From Ardenticatenaceae bacterium (GTDB taxonomy: Bacteria; Chloroflexota; Anaerolineae; Promineifilales; Promineifilaceae), in NCBI GenBank assembly GCA_020634395.1, contig JACKBU010000022.1, forward strand, positions 31,410 to 95,409: a DNA stretch of 64,000 nt, in the 5' to 3' direction. Below are positions 37,280-46,371 of this stretch, in pieces. Made by a program: the position numbers and the translations under genes. Numbering within the stretch: position 1 is the stretch's first letter; each line of letters begins with the position of its first letter. The notes under the pieces are model-generated. The model made no database searches. It saw only the letters and a program-made list of their open reading frames with translations, and had not been told where the DNA came from.

Positions 37280-37909
37280 TTGCGGATTGCTGTTTTGGGG
37301 GCAACCGGCGCCGTTGGCCGCCACGTTGTCCAGTATGCCCTAGATGCAGACTACGAAGTTGTTGCCTATATCCGCAACGCATCCAAAATGACGGTGCATC
37401 ACCCGGATTTGCTTGTCGTAGAAGGTTCTCTTTCCGATTTGGCAAGGCTGGAGAAAGCTCTGCATGACACGGTCGCTGTGGTGAGCGCCCTTGGCGTTTC
37501 CCATCGAACGCCGGATAAACAACCTTCCCAGCAGTTACCAGTTATTCTTGAGGCCATGCAGAAAGCTGGTGTCAGCCGCTACATTGGTCTCTCGTCAGGT
37601 GCAGCAGTTAATATGCCCGGTGATCGTAAGCCGTTAGCTGCCAAGATCATGGGGCACATCCTGAATACGTTTAGGCATACGGCCGTTGAAGACAAAAAGC
37701 GAGAGCTGGATACGCTGTGCCAACAATCCACCGTCACCTGGACTCTTGCTAGACCGACACGGCTTATCGGCGATACGCTCTCCCAGGGGTACAGAGCCAC
37801 CGCACACCGCCCACGTCGCTTGTGGACATCGCGGGCCGATGTTGCCCATTTTCTGGTACAGCAGGTGAGCGACAATCAATGGGACAATCAGGCTCCATTT
37901 ATCAGCTAG
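37280..37909 (+). CDS. NAD(P)-binding atypical SDR protein
   Basis: 209 residues. The Rossmann glycine motif 'AVLGATGAVGRHVVQ' lies at the N-terminus. 'VVSALGVSHR' and 'SRYIGLSSGAAVN' follow the pattern of NmrA/HSCARG-like atypical short-chain dehydrogenases. A TTG start (37280) with GGAGG 5 nt upstream is used because no in-frame ATG precedes the glycine motif. It contains one octamer, like host genes. It probably binds NADPH as a sensor or reductase; substrate unknown. Confidence 0.75.
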   Translation: MRIAVLGATGAVGRHVVQYALDADYEVVAYIRNASKMTVHHPDLLVVEGSLSDLARLEKALHDTVAVVSALGVSHRTPDKQPSQQLPVILEAMQKAGVSRYIGLSSGAAVNMPGDRKPLAAKIMGHILNTFRHTAVEDKKRELDTLCQQSTVTWTLARPTRLIGDTLSQGYRATAHRPRRLWTSRADVAHFLVQQVSDNQWDNQAPFIS

Positions 37910-37964
37910 ATGTGGTGGCAACCGTTTCTCAAAAACATCCACACAGCTGTAGATTAACACGCCC

Positions 37965-38987
37965 ATGCTAGAAAAACCCAACCTCCGTGATGAATCCATC
38001 GTGGCCTGCGTGCAGGCAAACTATGAACTGTCTGTCCGGCAGATTGATTTTCTGCCGCTGGGCGCCGATGTGCACACGGCCGTTTACCGCCTCGCCACGC
38101 CCGGCGCGGTTTACTTCCTCAAGCTGCGCCGCGGCGCTTTCCACGACATTACCGTCACTCTGCCCAAATTCCTCAGTGATCACGGTATTTCTGAGGTTAT
38201 CTCCCCGCTGCCGGCACGCAACGGCCGTCTCTGGGCGCAGTTGGACGACTTTAAGGTGATTCTGTACCCCTTTGTGGAAGGACAAAACGGCTACGAAACA
38301 CCGCTGACCGCACAGCAGTGGATCGCTTTGGGCGCTGTGCTGCGGCGTGTGCACACGGCCGTTTTGCCGCCCGCTCTGCAAAGCCAGATCCGCCGGGAAA
38401 TCTATTCGCCGCAGGGGCGCACGGCCGTCCGCCAATACCTGGCCCTGGCCGCACACGCCAACACCTTCCCCGACGCCATCGCCGACGAAGTGGCCGCCCT
38501 CCTGCGCGCCCAACACAGCCTCATCAGCGACCTCGTCGACCGCACCGACCGGCTGGCCGAGGCGCTGCAGGCTCAGCCGCCCACCTTCACGCTCTGCCAC
38601 GCCGACCTACACGCCGGCAATGTTCACATCACCCCGGACGGCACGTTTTATCTGGTGGATTGGGATGATCCCATTCTGGCCCCCAAAGAGCACGACTTGA
38701 TAGTTGCCGGCAGCGGGTTGATGGGCTCCTGGCGCTCGCCGGAGGCGGAAGAGGCCCTCTTCTACCAGGGGTACGGGGCCGTGCCGCTGAACAATCACGC
38801 CCTGGCTTATTACCGCTACGAGCGCATCATCCAGGACATTGCCGTCTACTGTGACGAGCTTTTGCTGTCCGCCGCCGGCGGCGCCGACCGTGCCCAATCG
38901 CTGCACTATCTGCAGTCAAACTTCCTGCCCCACAACACCATTGCCCTCGCCTACCAGGCCGACACAACCTCGCCCCCACCCGTGTGA
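37965..38987 (+). CDS. Aminoglycoside-phosphotransferase-like kinase (APH family)
   Basis: 340 residues. 'YFLKLRRGAF' holds the ATP lysine, 'FTLCHADLHAGNVHITPDGTFYLVDWDDPILAPKEHDL' contains the catalytic HxDxxxxN and the D of 'WDD'. The closest pattern I can see is APH(9)/spectinomycin-type kinases, but many APH-family proteins phosphorylate small metabolites, so antibiotic resistance is not implied. The gene is rich in octamers and thus native. It is outside the cassette array. Confidence 0.8.
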   Translation: MLEKPNLRDESIVACVQANYELSVRQIDFLPLGADVHTAVYRLATPGAVYFLKLRRGAFHDITVTLPKFLSDHGISEVISPLPARNGRLWAQLDDFKVILYPFVEGQNGYETPLTAQQWIALGAVLRRVHTAVLPPALQSQIRREIYSPQGRTAVRQYLALAAHANTFPDAIADEVAALLRAQHSLISDLVDRTDRLAEALQAQPPTFTLCHADLHAGNVHITPDGTFYLVDWDDPILAPKEHDLIVAGSGLMGSWRSPEAEEALFYQGYGAVPLNNHALAYYRYERIIQDIAVYCDELLLSAAGGADRAQSLHYLQSNFLPHNTIALAYQADTTSPPPV

Positions 38988-39054
38988 GATTGCTGCGCGA
39001 ATCGCCCGCCCGGCTCCTTGCCAATTGCTCCAAAGCAGACTATCGTTAGCGCTT

Positions 39055-39312
39055 ATGATGCAGTGTCGATCCGGCTGTGGCGCGTGTTGTATCGCCATCT
39101 CCATTTCCTCTCCGCTGCCCGGTATGCCCGATGGCAAACCGGCCGGCGTGCGCTGTGTCAACCTGCTGCCAGACAACACCTGCCGGCTGCACGGGCAGCC
39201 CAACTATCCGCCCGTCTGTCGCAACCTGCGTCCCTCGGCCGAGATGTGCGGCAGCACCTTCCAGGAAGCGATGCTCTACCTCACCGAGCTGGAACTGCTC
39301 ACGCGGCCATAA
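39055..39312 (+). CDS. YkgJ-type cysteine-cluster protein
   Basis: 85 residues. Cysteines in 'CRSGCGACCIAISISSPLPGMP', 'VRCVNLLPDNTCRLHG', 'PPVCRNLRPSAEMCG' follow the YkgJ/UPF0153 metal-binding pattern (Fe-S or zinc chelation). Function unknown. Two adjacent ATGs (39055, 39058) are available; no strong ribosome-binding site. Confidence 0.75.
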   Translation: MMQCRSGCGACCIAISISSPLPGMPDGKPAGVRCVNLLPDNTCRLHGQPNYPPVCRNLRPSAEMCGSTFQEAMLYLTELELLTRP

Positions 39313-39414
39313 CGGCGTCCTGTTGCCCTACGGCCGTAACGAACCATTCTCCCGGAACGTTCGGCAGGCCATCCGGCACGCTTCCTTTTCTCCGGGAGGC
39401 AAGGTGAGGCGTTC

Positions 39415-39882
39415 ATGTCTATGTCTCCAGGCTTTGATCTTCAGGCTGCCCACCGCTTTTTTGCCGCCGACTGTTTTAACCGGGCGTGGGAATTAATCGA
39501 CAAGCCACAACGCACGGCCGTTGAAGATGAAACCATGCTTCAGCTCAGCCTTGCTTCCCTATGGCACTGGCAGCAGCGCCCCGACTGCACGGATAAGAAT
39601 CGCTCCATTTCCTACTGGCAGTTGGCCCGCGTCTACGTCCTGCTGGGCCAGCCCGCCAACGCCCGGCAGGCCGCCCAGCGCTGCCTGGACGTAACCAGAC
39701 GGGGCGAGCTGGTCCCCTTTTACGTGGGCTACGCCTACGAGGCTCTGGCCCGGGCCGCCGCCCTGGACGGCAGCCGCGCCGAACGAGACATTTACCTTCA
39801 GCAAGCGCAGCAGGCTGCTGCCCAAATTTCCGGCGCCAAAGAGAAGCAGCAGTTGCTTGACGATCTGGCGACTATCTCATAA
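39415..39882 (+). CDS. TPR-like helical protein of unknown function
   Basis: 155 residues, fully helical in appearance. 'WQLARVYVLLGQPANARQAAQRCLDVT' and 'PFYVGYAYEALARAAALDGSRAERDIYLQQAQQAAAQI' look like two tetratricopeptide helices. No catalytic residues are seen. GGGAGG lies ~14 nt upstream. Probably a protein-protein interaction module. Confidence 0.6.
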   Translation: MSMSPGFDLQAAHRFFAADCFNRAWELIDKPQRTAVEDETMLQLSLASLWHWQQRPDCTDKNRSISYWQLARVYVLLGQPANARQAAQRCLDVTRRGELVPFYVGYAYEALARAAALDGSRAERDIYLQQAQQAAAQISGAKEKQQLLDDLATIS

Positions 39883-39999
39883 ATTTCCACTACTTCACGC
39901 GGAGGCCTGTCATAGAAAAATGGTGACATCTGGCAGATGACAAGCGCCCATTTTGACAGTATCGTCGTGGGGAAATTGCAATCCATCCCAGGAGGCAGA

Positions 40000-40155
40000 A
40001 TGGCCAAGAAAGTGTTCAACCAGAAGAAGAAAACGAAGAGCCGGACCAATCAAAACAAGGGCTACAGCAGCAAGAAAAACGCCAACAGCAAACAAGCAGC
40101 CAAGGAATCGTTCGGCGATAAAGTTCGCGGCTACTGGCAAAGAATGTTCAAGTAG
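40000..40155 (+). CDS. Very basic small protein (51 residues)
   Basis: MAKKVFNQKKKTKSRT, then a Lys/Asn/Ser-rich stretch and FGDKVRGYWQRMFK. Roughly a third of residues are Lys or Arg. It resembles small nucleic-acid-binding tails of ribosomal-like proteins but I recognise no family. GGAGG precedes the ATG by 4 nt, and a strong terminator follows, so it is a real transcription unit. Confidence 0.55.
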   Translation: MAKKVFNQKKKTKSRTNQNKGYSSKKNANSKQAAKESFGDKVRGYWQRMFK

Positions 40156-40178
40156 GAAGTAGATAACCTCCATTGTAG

Positions 40179-40214
40179 GGACCGGCGGCCTGTTACGGCC
40201 GTCGGTCCTTTTTT
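40179..40214 (+). terminator. Rho-independent terminator
   Basis: GGACCGGCGGCC-tgtta-c-GGCCGTCGGTCC followed by T6. Ends the small basic protein transcript; the stem contains GGCCGT, and the minus-strand gene stops in its T-run. Confidence 0.85.
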
Positions 40215-41718
40215 ATGGCACGGCCGTTTCAAACTCCCGCCCCTCCTGAGCACAAATTAACTGAATCACATTGCGCCCAGACATCGCCACGATGGGCACG
40301 CTGCCGCCCGGCTCCACCCACTGCCCGGCCATGTAAAAATTCTCCAGCTTAGGCAGCGTCTTGCCCATGCCCTTCACCATCATCATCATCGTTTTGTCGG
40401 TTAGCAGCCAGCCGCAGGTGGACCCCAGCCAGTTGCCGGTGTAACGCTCGTAGCTCAGCGGCGTGGCCACGTCTTTCACCTCCACGTCGCCGCGAATACC
40501 CGGATAGCGCGTCTCCAGAAAGTCCAGCAGGATGTCGGCTACCTGGAGTTGTTCGGTGTCGTACAGGCGACGGCCGTAAATGCGCTGCCAGTACCCATAG
40601 CTGCTTTCCAGCGTCAGGTGCATCACCGATTTGCCCGCCGGGGCCAGGCTGGGGTCGAAGCAGAAATGTTTCACGGCTACGGCCGTGCGCTCTTCGCCGG
40701 CAATCAGCAGCGGCTGATCCAGCAGGTACGTGGTCCAGTGCGGCTGCGCCGACAGGTCGCGGTTGACGCCCAGGGCCACCAGGATTTGTGAATGAATGGG
40801 CAAATGGCCGTCGTAGAGCTTGCGCAGTTTCGGCGTCACATACTGCTCGCCCAGCATGTCGAACAGCGTCCCCCGCCCATCGGCTGCCGAAATCACGTAA
40901 TCGGCCCGGTGCACTTCGTCGTTGTAAAGGCGCACGCCCACGGCACGGCCGTTTTCCACCAGGATCTTCTCCACCTGCGCTTTATAAACGACCTCGCCCC
41001 CCAGATCCCGGTAGCGCCGCTCGATAGCCTGGGCAAAGGCCAGCGAACCACCCGCCGGAAAACCGGCGTTGCCCGTCGCCATGTACGCCAGAACCGACAT
41101 ACCTACCATCACCGGGATATCTTCCCAGCCAAACATTAACGAAAAAGCGCGGCACAGCAGCGGGTCTGCAAACTTTTGCGCAAACTCCCGCGCCGAAGTC
41201 ATGCCCCACTTCGCCAGCGGCACGGCATAGGGCACAATTTTGCGATTAAACTCCAGCCAGTCGGCCGGGTCCATCAGTTTGCGCGGCTTTTTTTGCATTA
41301 GGGCCATGTCGAACTGCCGGAACTGCCGCACCCCCTCACAAAAACTCTCAATCAGCCCGGCGTCGGCCGGGGAGAGGGCTTTCATGTGGGCTTCCAGGCG
41401 GTCAGGATCGGCGTAGGCGGTAAAGGCACGGCCGTCTTCATCCACAATCGTCATAAACGACTCGTGGTTGATCATTTCCCGGCCCTGCACCGCCCCCAGT
41501 TCTTCCCATACCCGGTAAAACGGCTGCCCCGGCGCAGAACCAAAGAGGTAGTGGATGCAGCCGTCAATTGTGTATCCCTGCCGCTCCCAGGCCGTACATA
41601 ACCCGCCGGGAATATCGTGCAGCTCAAAAATCTTGGAGCGGTACCCGTTCATTTGCGCATAACAGCCTGCCGCCAGCCCGGCCACACCCGCCCCAATGAT
41701 AATGATCGTCTTTTCCAT
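40213..41718 (-). CDS. CrtI/phytoene-desaturase-like FAD-dependent oxidoreductase
   Basis: 501 residues. The dinucleotide-binding N-terminus 'TIIIIGAGVAGLAAGCYAQMNGYRSKIFELHDIPGG' and the FAD-domain C-terminus 'ENFYMAGQWVEPGGSVPIVAMSGRNVIQLI' follow the CrtI/amine-oxidase superfamily. It is in the branch of 'NAD(P)/FAD-dependent oxidoreductases' rather than proven carotenoid enzymes; no crtB is near. The ATG at 41718 has GGAGG 7 nt upstream. A dyad operator at 41767 may control it. Confidence 0.8.
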   Translation of the reverse strand: MEKTIIIIGAGVAGLAAGCYAQMNGYRSKIFELHDIPGGLCTAWERQGYTIDGCIHYLFGSAPGQPFYRVWEELGAVQGREMINHESFMTIVDEDGRAFTAYADPDRLEAHMKALSPADAGLIESFCEGVRQFRQFDMALMQKKPRKLMDPADWLEFNRKIVPYAVPLAKWGMTSAREFAQKFADPLLCRAFSLMFGWEDIPVMVGMSVLAYMATGNAGFPAGGSLAFAQAIERRYRDLGGEVVYKAQVEKILVENGRAVGVRLYNDEVHRADYVISAADGRGTLFDMLGEQYVTPKLRKLYDGHLPIHSQILVALGVNRDLSAQPHWTTYLLDQPLLIAGEERTAVAVKHFCFDPSLAPAGKSVMHLTLESSYGYWQRIYGRRLYDTEQLQVADILLDFLETRYPGIRGDVEVKDVATPLSYERYTGNWLGSTCGWLLTDKTMMMMVKGMGKTLPKLENFYMAGQWVEPGGSVPIVAMSGRNVIQLICAQEGREFETAVP

Positions 41719-41766
41719 GTCGTCCACCTCCAATTCCAGTTGGATGTACCGGTGGTTGGTTTGCCC

Positions 41767-41788
41767 GTTTGTTTACCAACCAACAAAC
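41767..41788. promoter_or_regulatory. Dyad GTTTGTT-N8-AACAAAC
   Basis: Perfect 7-bp half-sites around taccaacc, 49 bp upstream of the oxidoreductase start and within the divergent intergenic region. Symmetry resembles a TetR-like operator; the regulator is not in view. Confidence 0.45.
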
Positions 41789-41955
41789 TCTCGTGTGCAT
41801 TATCGTTGATTGGACAGCGGGGGGAAACGGCCGTTCATCATCCACATCCACGCCAATTGTCACGGACTCTATTTGGCAAGGTGGCCAGGTGACGCTCCTT
41901 CACCTTATCACCATGTACCCCTACACCCCCTCAAAAATGCGCTACAATCTCGCCC

Positions 41956-42840
41956 ATGACCCTCTGGCCCTTTGCGCTCATCCTTCTTTCTACCTTCACC
42001 CACGCCTGGTGGAACTTTTTGGCCAAGCAGGCCGGCCAGAAGGACATTTTCCTGGGCCTCAGCAAATTCGCCGAGGTCGTTATCTTCGCCTTGCCTTTCA
42101 CCTGGATGGTGGCACGCAATGGTTTTGCCGCTCCTGGCTATGAAACACGCGCCTGGCTCTACGTCGGTGTGGCGGCCTTGCTGATCTTTGCTTACTACAT
42201 TTTCCTGGCCCAGGCTTACAAACGCGCCGATTTGTCCGTCGCTTATCCCATCGCCCGCTCCAGCGGCCTGTTCTTGCCCTTTCTGGCTTACATGTTCCTG
42301 GGCGAAACCATCGACGCGGTGGGGGCCACGGCCGTTGTCCTGGTCATGCTCGGCGTGCTGCTCATCCCCCTGCCCTCCTTCCAGCCCGCCGACCTGCGCC
42401 GCCTGCTAAGGCAGCTGCGGCAGCCGGGCGTTCTCTTTGCGCTGCTCACCGCGTTCACGGTCGCCAGCTACACGTTATGGGACAAAACGGCCGTGGCCCA
42501 CATCAACCCGTTTGTCTACTACTACAGCTACACGGCCGTGTCCTGTCTCCTGTATCTTATCTTGCTGAGCCGCTTCCCCCGCTCCCAAATCCGCACAGAA
42601 TGGCAGCAGCGCCGCCGCGCGATTGTGCTCGTCGCCCTGTTGGACGTGTTTACCTACGTCATCGTCCTGGCAGCCCTGAACGTCAGCAAAACCACCTACG
42701 CCGGTACCCTACGCCAGTTCAGTCTGGTTGTGGCCGTTTTCCTGGGCTGGCGCTTCCTGGCCGAACCGCTGCCGCCGCCCAAGCTCGCCGGCGTGGCCCT
42801 GCTCGGCGGCGGCGCAGCCCTCATTCTGCTCGCCCGCTAA
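41956..42840 (+). CDS. EamA/DMT-family transporter
   Basis: 294 residues with ten hydrophobic helices and two EamA repeats ('AYYIFLAQAYKRADLSVAYPIARSSGLFLPFLAYMFLGETID' and 'YTLWDKTAVAHINPFVYYYSYTAV...'). DMT proteins export or import small metabolites; substrate unknown. The TACAAT box at 41943 lies 8 nt before the ATG, so the message may be leaderless. Confidence 0.85.
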   Translation: MTLWPFALILLSTFTHAWWNFLAKQAGQKDIFLGLSKFAEVVIFALPFTWMVARNGFAAPGYETRAWLYVGVAALLIFAYYIFLAQAYKRADLSVAYPIARSSGLFLPFLAYMFLGETIDAVGATAVVLVMLGVLLIPLPSFQPADLRRLLRQLRQPGVLFALLTAFTVASYTLWDKTAVAHINPFVYYYSYTAVSCLLYLILLSRFPRSQIRTEWQQRRRAIVLVALLDVFTYVIVLAALNVSKTTYAGTLRQFSLVVAVFLGWRFLAEPLPPPKLAGVALLGGGAALILLAR

Positions 42841-44678
42841 TCTCCCGCCGCCACCAACGCCTGCGCCAACTGCGGGTCAAGCACCAGCAGGGAGCCGCCG
42901 CCGGTATTGAGCAGCAGCTTGTCGCCCACGGCCGTTCCCCACGCTTCTCCCCAACCCCCGGCACGCGTTCCGCCGGTGAATATGTGGGTTAAAACGGCCG
43001 TTTCCTCATCCACGGTATAAATCTTCATCTCGCTGGCCGCGCCATTGGCGCTTTGCGCTGCCAGGTACACATCCTCGCCCGCCGCCAGCAGAGCCACCTC
43101 GCCCGCAATCACACCGGCAAAGGAACGTTCCCAACGCAGGGAGCCGTCCGGGTTCAGGGCCATAAGGCGGCGGCCGGCGGCGTTGGAATGGGCCAGCAGC
43201 AGGCCGCCGTCTGGCAGAGCCACGGCCGTATTTCCCCGCAGCGCCGCCGTCGGCAGCGGCAGCACCAGCTCCCACGCGCCATCAACCAGCCTATAAACGC
43301 CATCGGTTCCAATCAACCAGATGGCGCGGCCGGAGGCCACCGGGTAGCCGCTGAAATCAGCCAGTTTTTCTGGCGGATTGGCGCCGCTGACAGCCCACAG
43401 CGCGCCGTCGCTGCCGCCGGTGGAAAGGAGCAGGGTATCGTCGGTCACGGCCATGGCCAACGGCCGTGCTCCCACGTCAGCCGCCCACACGATCTGGCCA
43501 TCGACCAGCCCCCACAGGCGCGTGCCCAACCCGGCCACCACACCGCCACCGGGCAGCGGCCACAACGCCAGCGCTCCGCTGACACCCAGGTCTAGCGTCC
43601 ACGCGGGCTGGGCCTCCGGCCACAAAAAGGCCCGCACCTGCCCCTGGCGGTTGGCAGCCACGAGCCACTCGCCGGACAGGACGGCGCTGTTGACCGGCGC
43701 GCCATCCAGAACCAACGGCTGGAAACGGCCGTCGGCCAATCCTACAGAGGCAACCTGTTCCTCGACTCGCAGCAGGAACGTTTGCTCATCGGGCTGGCCC
43801 AGGGGAGTGATCCCGGATGGCAGGAACGGCCGTAACCACACGACGCCCGGCGCACCGGCCATACGCTCATTCCAGATGGTTTGCGAAGGCGGCAGCCACC
43901 CGGCGGTAGTCGGATCTTCCGGCCAGTAGCCTGGACCTGGCGCGTAGGGCATATGGGTACGAATTTCGAAGTGCAGGTGGGGGGAGGTACGCGGCTTGCC
44001 GATGTTGCCCACCGTCTGCCCGCGCTGCACGCACTCACCCGGCTGCAGGATCACTGAGGGGGGATCCAGGTGGCCATAAAAGGAGTAGAACGAACGGCCG
44101 TCGGCAAAAATGTGCTCAATGATGACCACGCCCTTGTCGCGGTTCCAGCCTTCCGGCTCGGCATACATCACACGGCCGTTGCCAATGCTGTATACCGGCT
44201 TGCCAAAACTCGACCCTTCCCCCGGCGCGCGCCAATCTTCCCCGGCATGATATTTGCCGTATCGGTCACGGAACACGCCAAAATCGCCCCCGCCCCGGCT
44301 GACGTTGAGCGCGTCCGGTGGATCGAGAGGAAAATCGAGAATATCCACAATGCCGCAGGAAGAAGCACGTTGTGGCGCGGGCAGATTGGCCAACTGGGCA
44401 GCGCGGGGATTGCCACGGACCGTCAGCGGAACGGCCGTGGCCGTCGGCGTCGGGCTGGGTGATGGGGTAACGGTGGGCGGGGGTGATGGCGTTATGCCTG
44501 GCGTAAGTGTGGGCGGGGGCGTAAGCGAGGGAACAGGCGTGAAGATGGCCGGCGGTAACAGCGTGGGCAGGTTGGCCGCTGCCGGAGCAGGCTGCCGGCA
44601 GGCAGTGGCCGTCGCCGCTGCCAGGAGAACGAGCAGAAAGAGGAAAACGGCCGTGTGTCTGATTGTGCGGGGTTGCAA
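42837..44678 (-). CDS. Exported M23 metallopeptidase with beta-propeller-like C-terminus
   Basis: 613 residues. The N-terminal hydrophobic segment ends in 'ATATACRQ' (a lipobox-like cysteine), followed by a Pro/Thr-rich linker. The LytM/M23 domain spans ~140-270, with zinc ligands in 'YHAGEDW' (HxxxD) and 'SPHLHFEI' (HxH). The rest (~280-610) is a PQQ-like propeller ('LMALNPDGSLRWERSFAG'). M23 enzymes cut peptidoglycan crosslinks or bind cell wall. The TTG start at 44678 has AAGGAG 6 nt upstream; the nearby ATG at 44682 is out of frame. Confidence 0.8.
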   Translation of the reverse strand: MQPRTIRHTAVFLFLLVLLAAATATACRQPAPAAANLPTLLPPAIFTPVPSLTPPPTLTPGITPSPPPTVTPSPSPTPTATAVPLTVRGNPRAAQLANLPAPQRASSCGIVDILDFPLDPPDALNVSRGGGDFGVFRDRYGKYHAGEDWRAPGEGSSFGKPVYSIGNGRVMYAEPEGWNRDKGVVIIEHIFADGRSFYSFYGHLDPPSVILQPGECVQRGQTVGNIGKPRTSPHLHFEIRTHMPYAPGPGYWPEDPTTAGWLPPSQTIWNERMAGAPGVVWLRPFLPSGITPLGQPDEQTFLLRVEEQVASVGLADGRFQPLVLDGAPVNSAVLSGEWLVAANRQGQVRAFLWPEAQPAWTLDLGVSGALALWPLPGGGVVAGLGTRLWGLVDGQIVWAADVGARPLAMAVTDDTLLLSTGGSDGALWAVSGANPPEKLADFSGYPVASGRAIWLIGTDGVYRLVDGAWELVLPLPTAALRGNTAVALPDGGLLLAHSNAAGRRLMALNPDGSLRWERSFAGVIAGEVALLAAGEDVYLAAQSANGAASEMKIYTVDEETAVLTHIFTGGTRAGGWGEAWGTAVGDKLLLNTGGGSLLVLDPQLAQALVAAGD

Positions 44679-44765
44679 GCATTACTCCTTCAAAGGTCGA
44701 TGCCTGCTATTTTACGGTTGGCGCTGCCCCCCGGCTATCAGCGTTTACGGCTTTCTAAAGAAAAA

Positions 44766-44791
44766 GAGCGCACCACTTTCGCGGTGCGCTC
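44766..44791 (-). terminator. Rho-independent terminator
   Basis: GAGCGCACC and GGTGCGCTC with an 8-nt loop, followed on the minus strand by TTTTTC. Ends the secreted repeat protein transcript (44831-45805). Confidence 0.8.
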
Positions 44792-44830
44792 TCTTTTTAC
44801 CACTACGATTTGTCTACTTCGCCGATTCCT

Positions 44831-45805
44831 TTACGCATTGGAAGAAGAAGTTGTCGGCGCAGGATTTGTCGTATCCGGGGTTGTCGTGCTGTCCGGGGCT
44901 GTGGAGGGGGCGCAATCGCCGGGCGCAAATCCGCCGGGACCGCCGTGCCCACCATGCCCGCCGCGCGGCCCGCCGAAACCGTCCAGGCCAAAACCAGGGG
45001 TGTTAGCCAGCGCATCCGCCTGCTCCTGGGTAATGACACCATCGGCGACTGCCTGCTGCACGGCGGCGTCACGGGCGGTTTGCACGGCCGTCATCAGTTC
45101 CTCGTTGGTCAGACCTGAGGCGTCGATGAGGTCTTGCACGGTGTGGGCTTCTTTGGCTGCCTGGAATTCCTCAACAGTCACACCCAGCGCTTCGGCCATC
45201 ACAGCGTCTTCATCTACGGCGTCGTGCAGCGCCTGGGCGGCATTCATCAAGTCGGCCTGTTCCTGGGTAATCAGCCCTTCATCGACCGCTTGCTGCAGGG
45301 CAGCGGCGTGGGCGGCTTCCTTGGCGGCCTGCAGTTCTTCGACGCTAATGCCTAACGCGTCGGCCAGAAAGGTGTCGTTGTCAGGACCATTCACATCATG
45401 GCCGCGGCCGCCGAAACCGAACTCTCCGCGAAAACCGGCCTCGCCATTCAGCAGGGCGTCAGCCTGTTCCTGGGTCAGCAAGCCATCAGCGACAGCCTGT
45501 TCGATGCGCGCCGTGCGGGCCGTGTCTTGGGCGGTTTGCAGCTCCTCCGTGGTGATGCCCAGGGCATCCGCCAGAAAGGCCTGGTTGTCCACGTCCAGCC
45601 CGCCGCGACCACCACGGCCGTCTAAGCCGGGGACTCCGTGGTACGGCCGTATCGGGGCCGTGCCATCCTGCGTGGTGTCGCCGGGCACAGCTTCCGGGGT
45701 AGCACCACCTTCGTCCGTTGTCTGGGCATAGACGGCGAACCCACCAAACACAATTGCCAGGGCGATGACGCCGCCTAACAGCATGTAAGCCAATTTTTTA
45801 ACCAT
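44831..45805 (-). CDS. Secreted repeat protein (DUF2680-like helical repeats)
   Basis: 324 residues with a signal peptide ('KKLAYMLLGGVIALAIVFGGFAVYAQ'). Several ~45-residue repeats of the type 'LADALGITTEELQTAQDTARTARIEQAVADGLLTQEQADALL' are separated by Gly/Arg-rich spacers. The repeat resembles DUF2680 (helical, exported, unknown role). A Thr/Ser/Pro tail ends the protein. No catalytic residues. The gene has its own terminator and a 290-bp upstream region without a gene. Confidence 0.7.
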   Translation of the reverse strand: MVKKLAYMLLGGVIALAIVFGGFAVYAQTTDEGGATPEAVPGDTTQDGTAPIRPYHGVPGLDGRGGRGGLDVDNQAFLADALGITTEELQTAQDTARTARIEQAVADGLLTQEQADALLNGEAGFRGEFGFGGRGHDVNGPDNDTFLADALGISVEELQAAKEAAHAAALQQAVDEGLITQEQADLMNAAQALHDAVDEDAVMAEALGVTVEEFQAAKEAHTVQDLIDASGLTNEELMTAVQTARDAAVQQAVADGVITQEQADALANTPGFGLDGFGGPRGGHGGHGGPGGFAPGDCAPSTAPDSTTTPDTTNPAPTTSSSNA

Positions 45806-46095
45806 TATGTATCTCCTTGTACTGTGAACTCATGCGCCCCTGGGGGCGGAGGCTGTCCATCAGCCTCAAATTATCATGTTCTAAAGATACCCAAGAGTTA
45901 TTCAGAAAAAGTTAAGAGCGGATTGAGATCTCATTTAGGTTGGCTTAGAGGCAGGTGAGACAGCGGCCCTTTCACCGCGGCAAAGCGGATCACGTGCAGA
46001 GACAACGGCCGTCAGTTATAATCTTGTGGGTTAGGCAATACGGCCGTTACCCGGCCAGCGCACGAAAACCACATCTCAAGGAAGGAAGGGGCAAC

Positions 46096-46344
46096 ATGGA
46101 GAATTTATTAGTGACCGTCATGGGAATTGGCCTGCTCTTTGCTATTCCGGCCGTTATCATCCTGTTTTTTCTTAACCGGGCTAACAGCGGTAAAAAAGCC
46201 ACCTTTGACCAGTTTGTGATGCGAACCGAAGTCACCGACAAAGGCATTACCGTCCCGGCGTATTTGTTCAGCGGCGCACAAGAGGTTGAGGTTTTCCAGG
46301 GTCCGGCCGGGGTGCTGATAAAAATTGTCCAACCGAAAAAATAG
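46096..46344 (+). CDS. Small membrane protein with a cytoplasmic beta domain
   Basis: 82 residues. One N-terminal helix ('LLVTVMGIGLLFAIPAVIILFFLN') is followed by a ~50-residue beta-rich domain. No family recognised. The ATG at 46096 is preceded by AAGGAAGG. It precedes glnS by 27 bp and may share its transcript. Confidence 0.55.
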   Translation: MENLLVTVMGIGLLFAIPAVIILFFLNRANSGKKATFDQFVMRTEVTDKGITVPAYLFSGAQEVEVFQGPAGVLIKIVQPKK

Positions 46345-46371
46345 ACCTTCATCTTGCTACGGGACCTGAAT

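Noticed and set aside
37965..38987. Call of an antibiotic-resistance gene
   Set aside because: APH-like fold and motifs are clear, but the family includes many metabolic kinases and nothing in the context indicates a drug.
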